A DNA stretch of 55,525 bases from Eubacteriales bacterium (GTDB taxonomy: Bacteria > Bacillota > Clostridia > Lachnospirales > Lachnospiraceae), in contig JAUNNI010000011.1 in assembly GCA_030531555.1 (NCBI GenBank), positions 1 to 55,525 of the forward strand, read 5' to 3'. The translations under genes were made by a program, and so were the position numbers. The notes under the pieces are model-generated. The model did no database searches and was not told the origin of the DNA. It was given only the letters and a program-made list of their open reading frames with translations. Positions 17,275 to 25,985 of the stretch are shown piece after piece; the first letter of the stretch is position 1; every line of letters starts with the position of its first letter.

Positions 17275-17964
17275 CTATTTCACTGTAATCTTAAATGTAA
17301 CTGCTTTGTTATTTTTCGTATTGGTACATTTCACATTTGTTGTTCCAGCTTTCTTTCCAACAAATTCCATGTCATCATCGTAAATTCCATCTTCTGGATC
17401 TTCATAAGCCAGGACAGATTCGTCATCGATCGTCCATTTTAGCTGACTATCTTTGATTCCCTTGGATTTCTTCACTTCAAGTTCCAGCTCATGGTTGACT
17501 TTCAAAGTACGATTTAAAGATCCAATGGCTTTGATACCAATATCAGTATTTGTACTGCTAACTTTTACTTTTTCCTTAACTATTACATTAAAGCTTACCT
17601 TTTTTCCAGTTTTTACATTTTTACAAGTAATTTTTGTCTTTCCAGCTTTCTTTGATCTAAACTTGATATCGTCATCATGTCTTTCTTTTCCGGCAAATGT
17701 TACGATGGATTTGTCTTTGATACTCCAGTTGAGATCCTTGTCATTTACTCCTTCTGGAGTGTTTACTTCCAGCTCAAAAGTTTTCCCTTTTATAATCGTT
17801 CTTTCTTTTTTGCTTTCTCTTGTAATGTCCTTCTTAGCAGGCATTTTTCTTGCTGCAGCCACGGAAACTGTGTTTTGTGGAAGGGCGGTGAAAACGCCTG
17901 TAGAAAACACTGTACTTGCGATTAACATAGTTGCCATTGCGAATAATCCTAATCTTTTTTTCAT
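17275..17964 (-). CDS. Secreted protein with two Ig-like (Big-type) repeats
   Basis: The 229-residue protein has a signal peptide (LGLFAMATMLIASTVFSTGVFTA) and then two homologous ~80-residue beta domains at about 57-138 and 146-229. Each has the pattern LELEV...DL-W-I-D-S-V...KAGKTKITC-N, as in bacterial Ig-like folds; the second repeat ends exactly at the C-terminus. Both repeats contain an acidic loop (HDDDIKF, YDDDMEF) that could bind metal. No anchor motif (LPXTG, SLH) is present, so it is probably released or held by a partner. It is next to, and divergent from, a two-component system that may control it. Confidence 0.72.
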   Translation of the reverse strand: MKKRLGLFAMATMLIASTVFSTGVFTALPQNTVSVAAARKMPAKKDITRESKKERTIIKGKTFELEVNTPEGVNDKDLNWSIKDKSIVTFAGKERHDDDIKFRSKKAGKTKITCKNVKTGKKVSFNVIVKEKVKVSSTNTDIGIKAIGSLNRTLKVNHELELEVKKSKGIKDSQLKWTIDDESVLAYEDPEDGIYDDDMEFVGKKAGTTNVKCTNTKNNKAVTFKITVK

Positions 17965-18104
17965 CGTCTTGTTCTTCCTTTCTTCTTGTTGGCTTTTGTT
18001 TTTGTGTTTCTTTTTATACCTTGATTATAGTTAGAAAAAATGAGAAAATCATTAAAGAATAAATTCGTTGCAATTTTATTTAAAAATTTTTAGGAGGGAT
18101 GAAT

Positions 18105-18773
18105 ATGCGAATTTTAATCGTCGAAGACGAGAAAGATCTATGTGAATTATTAAAAAAACGTCTGAAAAAAGAATACACGATTGATGTCTGCATGGATGGA
18201 GAAAGTGCTCTTGATTACATCGATATTTATCAATATGACCTTATTCTTTTGGATATCATGCTTCCTAAGATGGATGGAATCACTGTTTTAAAACGAATAC
18301 GGAATCAGAGAAATACCACTCCTGTTTTATTGCTTACCGCCAAGGGATCCATTTCCGACCGTGTAGATGGCTTAGATGCTGGTGCAGATGATTATTTAGT
18401 CAAACCATTTGCTTTTGAAGAACTACAAGCCAGAATCCGCGTTCTTTTAAGAAGAAATGCTTCGGCTAACCCAAGCGATATCTTACAAGTTGCAGATCTT
18501 ATTATGAATACGAAGACAAAAATTGTCACCCGTGGAGGAGAAGAAATCGCTCTGACCACAAAGGAATACAAACTACTTCAATACATGATGCGCAATCCAA
18601 ATGCTGTTCTTACCAGAGATCAATTGGAACAAAGAGCCTGGGACAGTTCTTTTGAAGGCGGATCCAATATCGTCGATGTATATATTCGTTATCTTAGAAA
18701 GAAAATTGACGCAAATCAGGAAATCAAATTAATTCGTACGGTTCACGGAAAAGGTTACCGTTTGGGAGAATAG
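18105..18773 (+). CDS. OmpR/PhoB-family response regulator
   Basis: The ~222-residue protein has a receiver domain (acidic ED pair at 7-8, phospho-acceptor Asp50 in LILLDIMLP, LTAK and LVKPF) and a C-terminal winged helix (TTKEYKLLQYMMRNP ... VDVYIRYLRKKID). The start at 18105 is chosen because GGAGGG lies six bases before it; the ATG at 18099 sits directly against that site. Two bases separate its stop from the start of the histidine kinase, so the pair is translationally coupled. Confidence 0.9.
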   Translation: MRILIVEDEKDLCELLKKRLKKEYTIDVCMDGESALDYIDIYQYDLILLDIMLPKMDGITVLKRIRNQRNTTPVLLLTAKGSISDRVDGLDAGADDYLVKPFAFEELQARIRVLLRRNASANPSDILQVADLIMNTKTKIVTRGGEEIALTTKEYKLLQYMMRNPNAVLTRDQLEQRAWDSSFEGGSNIVDVYIRYLRKKIDANQEIKLIRTVHGKGYRLGE

Positions 18774-18775
18774 TT

Positions 18776-20155
18776 ATGAGAAAAAATAAAGCATCCATCA
18801 AGGCAAGGATTACTTTCTGGTATATTTGTGTATTTTCTTTCATTTTAGCTTTTGTTTTTTTAAATATTTACTTGTTATCCAACCAATATAGTATTCATGA
18901 TCTTGAAATGGAATTGAGGGATGAAACAGGTGATATGGTAGAAGAACTGAAAGATCAAGATGATCTTCTTCCTTTCCTGGAAAAATCTGACTGGACGCAG
19001 TTTTATGATGATAATGTTATGATTAGTCTTTATCAAAAAGATGGTATTTTTATCAATGGGGTTATCCCAGATCATTTTCCAGAAGGGATTGAATTCTCTG
19101 ACAACGAAAGTAGAAAAATTGAAGTCGATTCTGACACATGGCTCGTACATGACTATCTATTTGAAGAAGAAGGAAACAGTCCTATCTGGATTCGAAGCAT
19201 CGCATCCTATAGCTACTGGGTCAAGCTTCTACATGGAATGCTTAAATTATTCGCCATTATCTTTCCTCTGGCCATCTTTATTGCCGGTTTTATTGGATAT
19301 GGTATCTTAAAACGAGCATTATACCCAATTTATACCATCAGTGATACCGCCAAAGATATTTCCTCTTCACTGCAATTGTCCAAACGAATTGAAACTTCTT
19401 CCATAAAGGACGAATTCGCCTACCTTACAGCAGCCTTCAATGAAATGATCACTCGTTTAGAAGAATCATTTGAAAGTGAAAAACAATTCACTTCTGATGC
19501 GGCCCATGAACTCCGTACTCCGATTGCAGTAATTCAGGGCCATTGTGAATATTGCTTAGAAGATGTGGACCTCTCCGATGAAGCACGTGATGAAATCACG
19601 ATCATTTATGATAAGACGAAAAAAATAAGCACCCTTGTAACACAGCTTCTTTCCATCGCCCGAGCGGAACGATATGGTTTTCAGCCAGAAATTGAAAAAT
19701 TTGATTTGGGATTTATGACCGAATCAATTCGGGAAGAATTGGAAGAAAAAGCAAAACTAAGAAATATCTCTATTTACCTAAAAAATGATTTAAAAAATGA
19801 GGACAATAACATTCAAGGCGACATGATGCTCCTGATGAGAATAATGTATAACCTTATAGAAAATGCTATCAACTATGGAAAAGAAAATGGGCATGTATGG
19901 ATTCATCTTCAAAAAGAAAAGCAACAATGTCTTATATCAGTCAAGGATGATGGCATTGGGATGAACGAGGAAGAGTTGGATAAAATTTGGAATCGATTCT
20001 ATCGTGTGGATAGAAGTCGTACGGGAGATCATGGTTTTGGGCTTGGCCTATATATGGTAAAATACATCGTGGAAATTCATCATGGTAAGGTAGAAGTTGT
20101 CAGTGATCCAGGGATAGGCAGCACATTTACTATTTATCTACCATATGAACAGTAA
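18776..20155 (+). CDS. Membrane sensor histidine kinase
   Basis: The 459-residue protein has TM1 (~12-34), an extracellular sensor of about 120 residues, TM2 (~157-178), a HAMP-like linker, the H-box SDAAHELRTPIAV, N-box NLIENAINYG, G1 box DDGIGM and G2 box GFGLGLYMV. It autophosphorylates on the H-box His and passes phosphate to the adjacent regulator. The extracellular domain is acidic and does not match a sensor I can name. Regulator-kinase order with a 2-base gap marks an operon. Confidence 0.9.
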   Translation: MRKNKASIKARITFWYICVFSFILAFVFLNIYLLSNQYSIHDLEMELRDETGDMVEELKDQDDLLPFLEKSDWTQFYDDNVMISLYQKDGIFINGVIPDHFPEGIEFSDNESRKIEVDSDTWLVHDYLFEEEGNSPIWIRSIASYSYWVKLLHGMLKLFAIIFPLAIFIAGFIGYGILKRALYPIYTISDTAKDISSSLQLSKRIETSSIKDEFAYLTAAFNEMITRLEESFESEKQFTSDAAHELRTPIAVIQGHCEYCLEDVDLSDEARDEITIIYDKTKKISTLVTQLLSIARAERYGFQPEIEKFDLGFMTESIREELEEKAKLRNISIYLKNDLKNEDNNIQGDMMLLMRIMYNLIENAINYGKENGHVWIHLQKEKQQCLISVKDDGIGMNEEELDKIWNRFYRVDRSRTGDHGFGLGLYMVKYIVEIHHGKVEVVSDPGIGSTFTIYLPYEQ

Positions 20156-20217
20156 ATCAACACACTTTATATTTGTCATTTAAAACCATCCAAGATAAAA
20201 GGAAAGAGGAATTTAAC

Positions 20218-20781
20218 ATGAACATAGTAAAAGTAACGACAAAAGACACATCGGAGATTCTTGCCATCTATGCTCCCTATGTGGAGAACACAGCAATTTC
20301 TTTTGAATACGAGATTCCTTCCCTGGAAGAATTCGCATCCCGTATAGAAAACATCTCTGTCAAGTATCCTTATATTAAGGCGGTAGACGAAAACGGTAAG
20401 ATTCTTGGATATGCCTATGCCGGCACTTTCAAAGGAAGAAGTGCTTATGACTGGTCCGTGGAAACAACGGTTTACGTGAAAGAAGATTGCAAAAGAATGG
20501 GCATCGGTAAACTCTTATATGATGCTTTGGAAAAATCTTTAAAAACTATAGGCATTCTCAACATGAATGCCTGCATTGCCTACCCAGAAACAGAAGATGA
20601 ATATCTCACCATGGACAGCATTTATTTCCATGAAAAAATGGGCTTTCAGCCTGTTGGCATCTTCCATAATTCCGGCTACAAATATGATCGCTGGTACCAT
20701 ATGATCTGGATGGAAAAAATGATTGGGGAACACCAATCTCCTCAAGAAGCGGTACGCTTTGGAGAATGGGATATTTTCTAA
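20218..20781 (+). CDS. GNAT N-acetyltransferase, phosphinothricin acetyltransferase-like
   Basis: The ~187-residue protein follows the PAT/Bar-type pattern: EILAIYAPYVENTAISFEYE at the N-terminus, the acetyl-CoA loop RMGIGKLLYDALE, and the C-terminal block YFHEKMGFQPVGIFHNSGYKYDRW. It should acetylate a small amine or amino-acid analogue such as a methionine derivative. AAAGAGGAA upstream supports the start at 20218 over an in-frame ATG at 20173. It lies 62 bases after the histidine kinase and is immediately followed by a palindromic repeat element. Confidence 0.85.
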   Translation: MNIVKVTTKDTSEILAIYAPYVENTAISFEYEIPSLEEFASRIENISVKYPYIKAVDENGKILGYAYAGTFKGRSAYDWSVETTVYVKEDCKRMGIGKLLYDALEKSLKTIGILNMNACIAYPETEDEYLTMDSIYFHEKMGFQPVGIFHNSGYKYDRWYHMIWMEKMIGEHQSPQEAVRFGEWDIF

Positions 20782-20788
20782 GAGATAC

Positions 20789-20925
20789 CTCTTTCGAATG
20801 GGCACTGGGATTGGCGCGAAAGAGCCACAAAACTGACCGAAAGGATGGAATCTCCATAAACAAGGATCCTTTACCCTTTCGGTCAGTTTTAGCGATTTTC
20901 AGGGACATTCGAAAGCCGCTTTATT
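20789..20925. repeat. Dispersed palindromic hairpin element, copy 1
   Basis: This ~137-base element has an outer hairpin CTCTTTCG (20789-20796) with CGAAAGAG (20817-20824), and a main stem AAAACTGACCGAAAGG (20829-20844) with its exact complement at 20875-20890. The last 44 bases (20882-20925) recur exactly, in reverse complement, at 55482-55525 where the window ends. CTTTCGAATG also appears near both ends (20791-20800, and as CATTCGAAAG at 20906-20915). The element occupies the whole gap between two convergent genes and reaches into the stop codon of the Cys-Ala tail gene. A MITE, REP-like element or structured RNA are all possible. Confidence 0.75.
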
Positions 20926-22201
20926 TTTTCATCTTTAATTGTCTTAATTTTATGCTATTTTTATAAAAATCTTTATTGGAGCATCCCGCTCTTCCACCTC
21001 CGGCACAGGCACAAGCGCAAGCACAGGCACAGGATGCACAGGCACAAGCACAGGAATGGCCACCACCATGTGAGCCGCCCCGTGAGCCAGAGCCACCATG
21101 AGAACGTCCATGACTGACTGAAGGTGCCGGAATCACTACGGTATGAACACGGATAAATGTATTTGGTGCTGAGCTGTATGCATATTCTCCATCTCTTTCG
21201 TATTGTTTCATTTCCTGTTTTTCATCCGGTGTTAACTCTTCTTCTTTGATGATTTCCTCACTCTTTACAAGACTAGTCTTACAATATTCACAGAATTCTT
21301 TTCCATCTGCTTTTGGAGCTCCACAGTTTGGGCAGTTGGTATGATAGACAATCTTGGTTCTGGTAATCTTCGTCCTTGGTTTGGAATCAGCAAAATTCGC
21401 TCCTCTTCCATATTGTTTGTTGGACATAAGAACAAACCACATTACAATCATAATAACCAGGACCGCAACGATCATAATCATTCCAAAATCAAATCCATAA
21501 TTATCTTCATAAAAATCATCATAGAAATCGTCATAGCCCCAATCATCGTTTTCTTCTTCATAGGCATCGCTAACTTGCTTACTGAAAGAGAAGGCGTCAT
21601 TTGGATAGGTTACATTTATTGTATAGGAATCGCCTTCCATCAAAGAAGTTTCCCAGCAATTATATCCATCTTTTATCAGGCACTCTGGACTCCATTCTGT
21701 CATCTTATCATTTTTCCAGCGAATAACTAAGGAATCAATCACAAGTCCATCAAACCATCCTGGAGTAAAACTATAAGTAGTATAGCCTTCCTGATCACGA
21801 TTCATTTGATAGAGATAGTCCTGAATCACATAGAAATCAAAAGATACGACTTCATTCTCTTCATAAGGCCGGTCAAAGGTAATTCTGGCATAAGTTCCGC
21901 CATCTTCATCCAATTCAAATTCATCGATAGTATCTGATAAGGCCTCATAATCATCAATATGGCTGTTGGATAAACCAATCTTGACCCATTCTAAAGGTCC
22001 TTCGGACTCGGAGTCTAATACACGCCATTCAATATGATAATTCAGTTTCACGGTAGCATCTTCATTAACTTCTGCAGTAATCTCGTATTTTTCAATTTCA
22101 TCCAGATTATCCGCATGAACGTTGATACTTCCCATATAGAAAAAGGCTAAAATCATGCAAAAAATCGGCAAAATATATCGAATTCTCATCTTATATGTCA
22201 T
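20921..22201 (-). CDS. Membrane protein with zinc ribbon and Cys-Ala repeat tail, likely radical SAM substrate
   Basis: The 426-residue protein has an N-terminal signal/anchor (RYILPIFCMILAFFYMG), an extracytoplasmic beta-rich domain (~32-205) resembling DUF2207-type proteins, an acidic Tyr-rich stretch (~213-238), TM ~241-259, a zinc ribbon CPNCG/CEYC (~290-307), a Gly/His/Ser linker and a tail with nine Cys: 384, 386, 388, 391, 393, 395, 397, 399 and 407, mostly alternating with Ala. Its start overlaps the end of the radical SAM gene by 11 bases, and AAGGAGGG sits six bases before the ATG inside that gene. The pairing and the regular Cys tail make this the likely substrate of that enzyme, for example for thioether formation; this is inference, as tail and enzyme together are the only evidence. 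Confidence 0.7.
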   Translation of the reverse strand: MTYKMRIRYILPIFCMILAFFYMGSINVHADNLDEIEKYEITAEVNEDATVKLNYHIEWRVLDSESEGPLEWVKIGLSNSHIDDYEALSDTIDEFELDEDGGTYARITFDRPYEENEVVSFDFYVIQDYLYQMNRDQEGYTTYSFTPGWFDGLVIDSLVIRWKNDKMTEWSPECLIKDGYNCWETSLMEGDSYTINVTYPNDAFSFSKQVSDAYEEENDDWGYDDFYDDFYEDNYGFDFGMIMIVAVLVIMIVMWFVLMSNKQYGRGANFADSKPRTKITRTKIVYHTNCPNCGAPKADGKEFCEYCKTSLVKSEEIIKEEELTPDEKQEMKQYERDGEYAYSSAPNTFIRVHTVVIPAPSVSHGRSHGGSGSRGGSHGGGHSCACACASCACACACACAGGGRAGCSNKDFYKNSIKLRQLKMKK

Positions 22202-23567
22202 GGCGTTCCCTCCTTAATGGACAAAGTCCTGTCATTCTGGCGGAGTAGTTTCTATGATTGACACATTCCGGATGATTCCAAATGGATTCCCAGGAGTCGT
22301 CTAAAACATTTCCCAAAGTTTCGCCGGACAGCCAGCTTTGACAAGGCACCACATTTCCAGATGGGGTGATGGCCATATTGCTAAGACAGGCCCCACAGGT
22401 TGGAGACATGATTCCAAGTTCCTCACAAAAGGCAGCTTCCACCCAGCCTGGAGATGTAAAACTGATTTCCATACCATGTGAATAAGCATATTCTACCGCA
22501 TCACGAAGAATCTCTTTCAGCTCATCTGTAGAGAGCTGTAATTTCTCGGATTCCTCTTTTTCGGCATTGCCAGTGGTAATAAGGCCAGAACAAGTTACAT
22601 ATAAAACACCTTTTTCATGAAGGAATTCTAAGGTTTTTACATAATCTTTATTTAGTGTACAAAGTGGCGTATTGATGCTGACGCTAAGTCCCGCTTTTAA
22701 AGCATTTTCTATGCCGACAACTGTTCTATGGTATTGTTCCGCTCCAACCAGCTGGTTGTGGATGGTCTCATCCGCAGAGTAAAAGGTAATCTGCACGCTA
22801 TCCAAAGATGCCTCCATCAGCTGTTTGCATAGTTCTTCCGTAAGCAGAATGCCATTGGTATTCATGCGAGTCATAAACCATTGTGCAGCATCCACCAATT
22901 CCACCAGATCTTCTCTCATAGTAGGTTCTCCACCGGTAAATGTCACTTGCGGAATTCCTGCTTCACGAAGGCTGACAAGAACCTGTTTCCATTCCTCAGT
23001 ACTTAATTCCTTTTCTTCCGCATGTACCTGTCCTGCAGCATAACAGTGTATACATTTCTGATTACAATGCCATTTTCCTTCCTTGGTCATGGCACTCACC
23101 ATCAAATCCATACGATGTGGAGCACGCATATATGGCGCATAATCGCCGATGCTCATATAACCGATTTCTTCCTCCACTGGCTGATTGTATGCAATCTGAG
23201 TAAATGTATTCATGATGCGGAAAACATCATTCTTCATTTGTTTTGAAGAAACAAATGGATAAACTCTTTTTACTTTTTTGCAGGTATTTTTAAGAATCAT
23301 CTCTGCATCCTGATCTGTGATTTCTTTTTCATGATAAAGATTCACTTCTTTAATCAGTTCAGAAAGCAGGATACTCCAGGAAAGATTGACAGGGATGATG
23401 TCCTGGCCATTAATAATCGCCACACTTGCCGGGATATCTTCACGAGTGAATTTAGGTGGTATCAAAAAGATACGAACCACACCCGGCCCTTCCGGATTTA
23501 AAGTAGTATGTAAAACACCATGAAAATTCTCAAGGGCGTATTTATATTCTCTTCTTGATGGTTTCAT
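22191..23567 (-). CDS. Radical SAM/SPASM-type peptide-modifying enzyme
   Basis: The 458-residue protein carries the radical SAM motif CNQKCIHC (Cys168, 172, 175), the glycine-rich FTGGEPTMRE after it, and a Cys-rich C-terminal region (TCGAC ~400, VVPCQSW, TGLCPLRRE) typical of SPASM or twitch auxiliary Fe-S clusters. The first ~130 residues are an extra domain; part of it (NLSWSILLSELIKEV and following helices) recalls PqqD-like recognition elements, but this is a loose resemblance. It is followed with an 11-base overlap by the Cys-Ala tail protein. An IS200/IS605 element lies ~65 bases upstream of its start, so its native promoter may have been displaced. Confidence 0.85.
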   Translation of the reverse strand: MKPSRREYKYALENFHGVLHTTLNPEGPGVVRIFLIPPKFTREDIPASVAIINGQDIIPVNLSWSILLSELIKEVNLYHEKEITDQDAEMILKNTCKKVKRVYPFVSSKQMKNDVFRIMNTFTQIAYNQPVEEEIGYMSIGDYAPYMRAPHRMDLMVSAMTKEGKWHCNQKCIHCYAAGQVHAEEKELSTEEWKQVLVSLREAGIPQVTFTGGEPTMREDLVELVDAAQWFMTRMNTNGILLTEELCKQLMEASLDSVQITFYSADETIHNQLVGAEQYHRTVVGIENALKAGLSVSINTPLCTLNKDYVKTLEFLHEKGVLYVTCSGLITTGNAEKEESEKLQLSTDELKEILRDAVEYAYSHGMEISFTSPGWVEAAFCEELGIMSPTCGACLSNMAITPSGNVVPCQSWLSGETLGNVLDDSWESIWNHPECVNHRNYSARMTGLCPLRRERHDI

Positions 23568-23630
23568 CTTGATAGTATGTTCCTTTCTTTGGAATGTAGT
23601 TTTGGAATTCTATTTCTATTTTAACTAGAA

Positions 23631-23760
23631 TCACTTTCCTAGTGAAGCCTCACATGTTTTAAAACACGTGCTTCCCATCAGTGCCTTCGGCACATAGTCC
23701 GCTTTAGGCGGACAGGATTGCCTTTCCACTATACAGCCTATACTCAGCAGGGTCACAGAT
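23631..23760 (-). ncRNA. Putative omegaRNA scaffold / right end of the IS element
   Basis: Downstream of tnpB, read on the minus strand, four hairpins follow: GTCCGC/GCGGAC (23713-23697), GTGCC/GGCAC (23693-23681), CACGTGTTTT/AAAACATGTG (23670-23651) and TCACT/AGTGA (23645-23631). TnpB nucleases use an RNA made from the tnpB 3' end and the IS right end, with the guide taken from flanking DNA. The structure seen here fits that. The guide would then be the bases just below ~23630. Confidence 0.6.
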
Positions 23761-25067
23761 TATACTGCGACTGCCGCATAAAGGCTAATTAACGTGGATA
23801 AGGTGCAGGTACTTCTCTTGGTACACTGAGGAACTTTTGCCTCAGCAACCAACCTTTCCGTTTTCGGCAAGGATTTTAGGATTTCTCTTATATAATATCT
23901 TGCTCCAATATTATATGATGCATTTAAGTCACAGTTATAGACTTTGCCACTCTGGAATCTGCACACGCTGTAATTACCGGCTATGCCACGTTCTACTCTG
24001 CCGCTTCCATCGTAGGCAAGTCTGGAAGTCCCCCTTGCATTTATTCTCCTGACACAGATTCCTTTTCTGTGGGCTTTATGCATTACGATTCCCTGTACAT
24101 ACTTTGCTTTCCACAGATGCAGTTTCTGCTTTTGGGAGCCTCTTTTTCGGCCGTTCAGTTCCAGATGCTCAAATACGATCACATCAACAGCATACTGTTC
24201 TGCTTTCTCAATGATAAATGCTGCCGTCTTAACAGCGATATCATCATTGATGCCATCTGCTCTGCCCCATAAACGAGGAGTTCTTCTGTTCCCATGCTGC
24301 TGTGCTTTCTTGATTCTGTTTACAGCTTTTTTCAGCCGGTCTTTTTCTACAGGCAGGCGTAGAAATTCCCTGCCCATGACAGTGCCGTCCGGTCTCATCA
24401 CTGTACAGACACATGCGCTGTTGATCCCCAGATCCACTGCAAGCACAGTCTGTTCCATGATCTCTTTCTTCTCCAGTTCTGCACTTTCCCTAAACGGAAA
24501 ATCCAGAAACCATTCTTTTCCCCGTTTCATTAAGGAAGGGGAGCATTCTTTCGCATCACTGCAGTGTCTGATAATATAATCAGCATCCGATTTTCGCAGG
24601 CTGACGGTAAGCCAGTCCCAGGTATTTCTCATAAACACCTTGATCTTAGCTGTATAATCATCCTCTCTGACAAAGCAGTTCCCGTGATACAGTACAGGAT
24701 ATCCCTTTCCAGCTCTTGGCATTCCCGGTCTTCCGGTCGCAATGCCCTTATTATAATTCTCAAGATTGGACATATAGGAAGATGTTTTTCCAATGGCTTC
24801 TGCAATTGCATTTCGGCGGAGATAACTGGGAAATTTATAGAACTTTTCGGAAAAATCATACTTTACTTCCGGTCTGTTTTTCGTCCTTATCGTCAGGGCT
24901 TCCACTGCATTGACGGTTTTCACCCCTTTGATCAGCTTTAGCGAATCCCACTCCTGTAAACAGACCTGGATAAAATAATCCACAGCTTTTCTGTAAAGGT
25001 CTACCGACTGCAGAAAAATTTTGTTATAGTGTTTGATCTTAATACTGTATGTACTATACAAGTCCAT
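23760..25067 (-). CDS. tnpB: TnpB, RNA-guided nuclease of IS200/IS605 family
   Basis: The 435-residue protein has a RuvC-like catalytic core with Asp212 (VLAVDLGINSA), Glu300 (VIVFEHLEL) and Asp380 (YNCDLNASYNIGARY), and the family helix-turn-helix N-terminal part. The zinc ribbon expected between Glu and the last Asp (two CxxC knuckles) is replaced by GTSRLAYDGSGRV ... YSVCRFQSGKVYN with single cysteines, so it probably binds no zinc. TnpB cuts DNA under guidance of an RNA from the IS right end and helps retain the element. It lies 22 bases after tnpA. Confidence 0.88.
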   Translation of the reverse strand: MDLYSTYSIKIKHYNKIFLQSVDLYRKAVDYFIQVCLQEWDSLKLIKGVKTVNAVEALTIRTKNRPEVKYDFSEKFYKFPSYLRRNAIAEAIGKTSSYMSNLENYNKGIATGRPGMPRAGKGYPVLYHGNCFVREDDYTAKIKVFMRNTWDWLTVSLRKSDADYIIRHCSDAKECSPSLMKRGKEWFLDFPFRESAELEKKEIMEQTVLAVDLGINSACVCTVMRPDGTVMGREFLRLPVEKDRLKKAVNRIKKAQQHGNRRTPRLWGRADGINDDIAVKTAAFIIEKAEQYAVDVIVFEHLELNGRKRGSQKQKLHLWKAKYVQGIVMHKAHRKGICVRRINARGTSRLAYDGSGRVERGIAGNYSVCRFQSGKVYNCDLNASYNIGARYYIREILKSLPKTERLVAEAKVPQCTKRSTCTLSTLISLYAAVAV

Positions 25068-25089
25068 CTGCAGTCCTCCTTTCCATCTG

Positions 25090-25521
25090 TTAAGTCCGTC
25101 TTTTTTGTCCTTCTACATATCGTTTTACCTGATCATAGCTTCTGTCGCTTACCGTAACAACACAGTAGGACGGATTCCAGAGGTGTCCTCCCCATAGCTG
25201 TTGTTTTAATTCTGGAAATGAAAGGAACAGTTTTCTTGCAGTATTTCCTTTCATAATTTTGATCATATCAGGAATATAAAACTGTGGTTTGCAGTCCAAC
25301 AGCACGTGAACATGATCAGGCATCATTTCCATTGCCCGAATCTGAAAGCCGTATTCTTCTGCAATAGCATATAGTATTTTTTTACAGTAATCCTCAATCT
25401 CTCCTTTCAGAACCTGTTTTCTATATTTGGTACACCATACGATATGATATTGAAGAGAGTACACATATCCACGACCATATGTCATATCGATATTATCTTC
25501 TTTTATCACTATTTTTTCCAT
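25090..25521 (-). CDS. tnpA: IS200/IS605-family Y1 transposase TnpA
   Basis: The 143-residue protein has the HUH motif His70-x-His72 in MPDHVHVLLDC, the N-terminal YHIVWCTKYRKQVL signature and catalytic Tyr135 in KRYVEGQ. It catalyses single-strand excision and insertion of the element at the subterminal hairpins. Length and motif order are those of an intact family member. The left-end hairpin lies ~75 bases upstream of its start. Confidence 0.9.
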   Translation of the reverse strand: MEKIVIKEDNIDMTYGRGYVYSLQYHIVWCTKYRKQVLKGEIEDYCKKILYAIAEEYGFQIRAMEMMPDHVHVLLDCKPQFYIPDMIKIMKGNTARKLFLSFPELKQQLWGGHLWNPSYCVVTVSDRSYDQVKRYVEGQKRRT

Positions 25522-25594
25522 ATACTAATGATACCATATGTATTTGTATTTTGCAACAAAAATCGAATGTATGTTCTGTTTTGCGTAAGAGAGG

Positions 25595-25844
25595 AGCGGC
25601 TAACTCACGATTGAAATCCCGAGAATGCGCCGCTTAATTTTTCAAGATTCTTTTCTATCTTATGATTGCTCATTCTTCTTTCTGCCTTTTTGATCCCCAT
25701 CCTTCCATGCCGGGCATCTGTTTTTAGTTTATTCCTGGTTTCCATATGCCCCTGCTTCGCTGGGACATATAATCGGCTCCGATTCGCTTTTTCTATATTC
25801 CCCACAACTTACAGTCGGGCATCTTCCCCTCCCCAAAAAAAGAA
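25595..25844. other. IS left-end hairpin and gap up to the arsA operon terminator
   Basis: AGCGGC/GCCGCT (25595-25634) is the probable left-end hairpin of the IS. Beyond it to 25844 no gene is convincing: a 66-codon GTG-started frame on the minus strand (25605-25805) ends inside the IS end and resembles nothing I know. Confidence 0.45.
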
Positions 25845-25894
25845 AATCCCATGGGAATTGAACGAAAGATATCTCATTCTTCTCCCATGGGATT
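25845..25894 (-). terminator. Terminator of the lactate/quinone/arsA operon
   Basis: AATCCCATGGGA (25845-25856) pairs perfectly with TCCCATGGGATT (25883-25894). On the minus strand the stem is followed by TTCTTTTTTT. It lies ~90 bases after the last arsA-like gene. Confidence 0.82.
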
Positions 25895-25985
25895 CTCACT
25901 TTTATTATGTTTTTTAAGAGGGATTGCTTAGGTAAAATCAATAAATAATACGACGGATTCCGTTGCAAAGTAGCTCCCATCCCTA

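Larger units (their letters stand above)
23630..25640 (-). mobile_element. IS200/IS605-family insertion sequence (tnpA + tnpB)
   Basis: The element contains tnpA and tnpB in the same direction and has hairpin-bearing ends in place of inverted repeats. The left end lies beyond tnpA, where AGCGGC (25595-25600) pairs with GCCGCT (25629-25634); the right end beyond tnpB has four hairpins, the last TCACT-N5-AGTGA at 23631-23645. No target duplication is expected for this family. Both genes are intact, so the element may be active. The exact tips cannot be fixed from one copy; the limits given are within ~20 bases. Confidence 0.8.

Noticed and set aside
18099..18104. Upstream ATG as start of the response regulator
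   Set aside because: It directly abuts the GGAGGG ribosome site; the next ATG has correct spacing.
25605..25805. 66-codon GTG-started frame next to the IS left end
   Set aside because: It ends inside the IS end hairpin, shows no domain, and probably is read-through of non-coding DNA.
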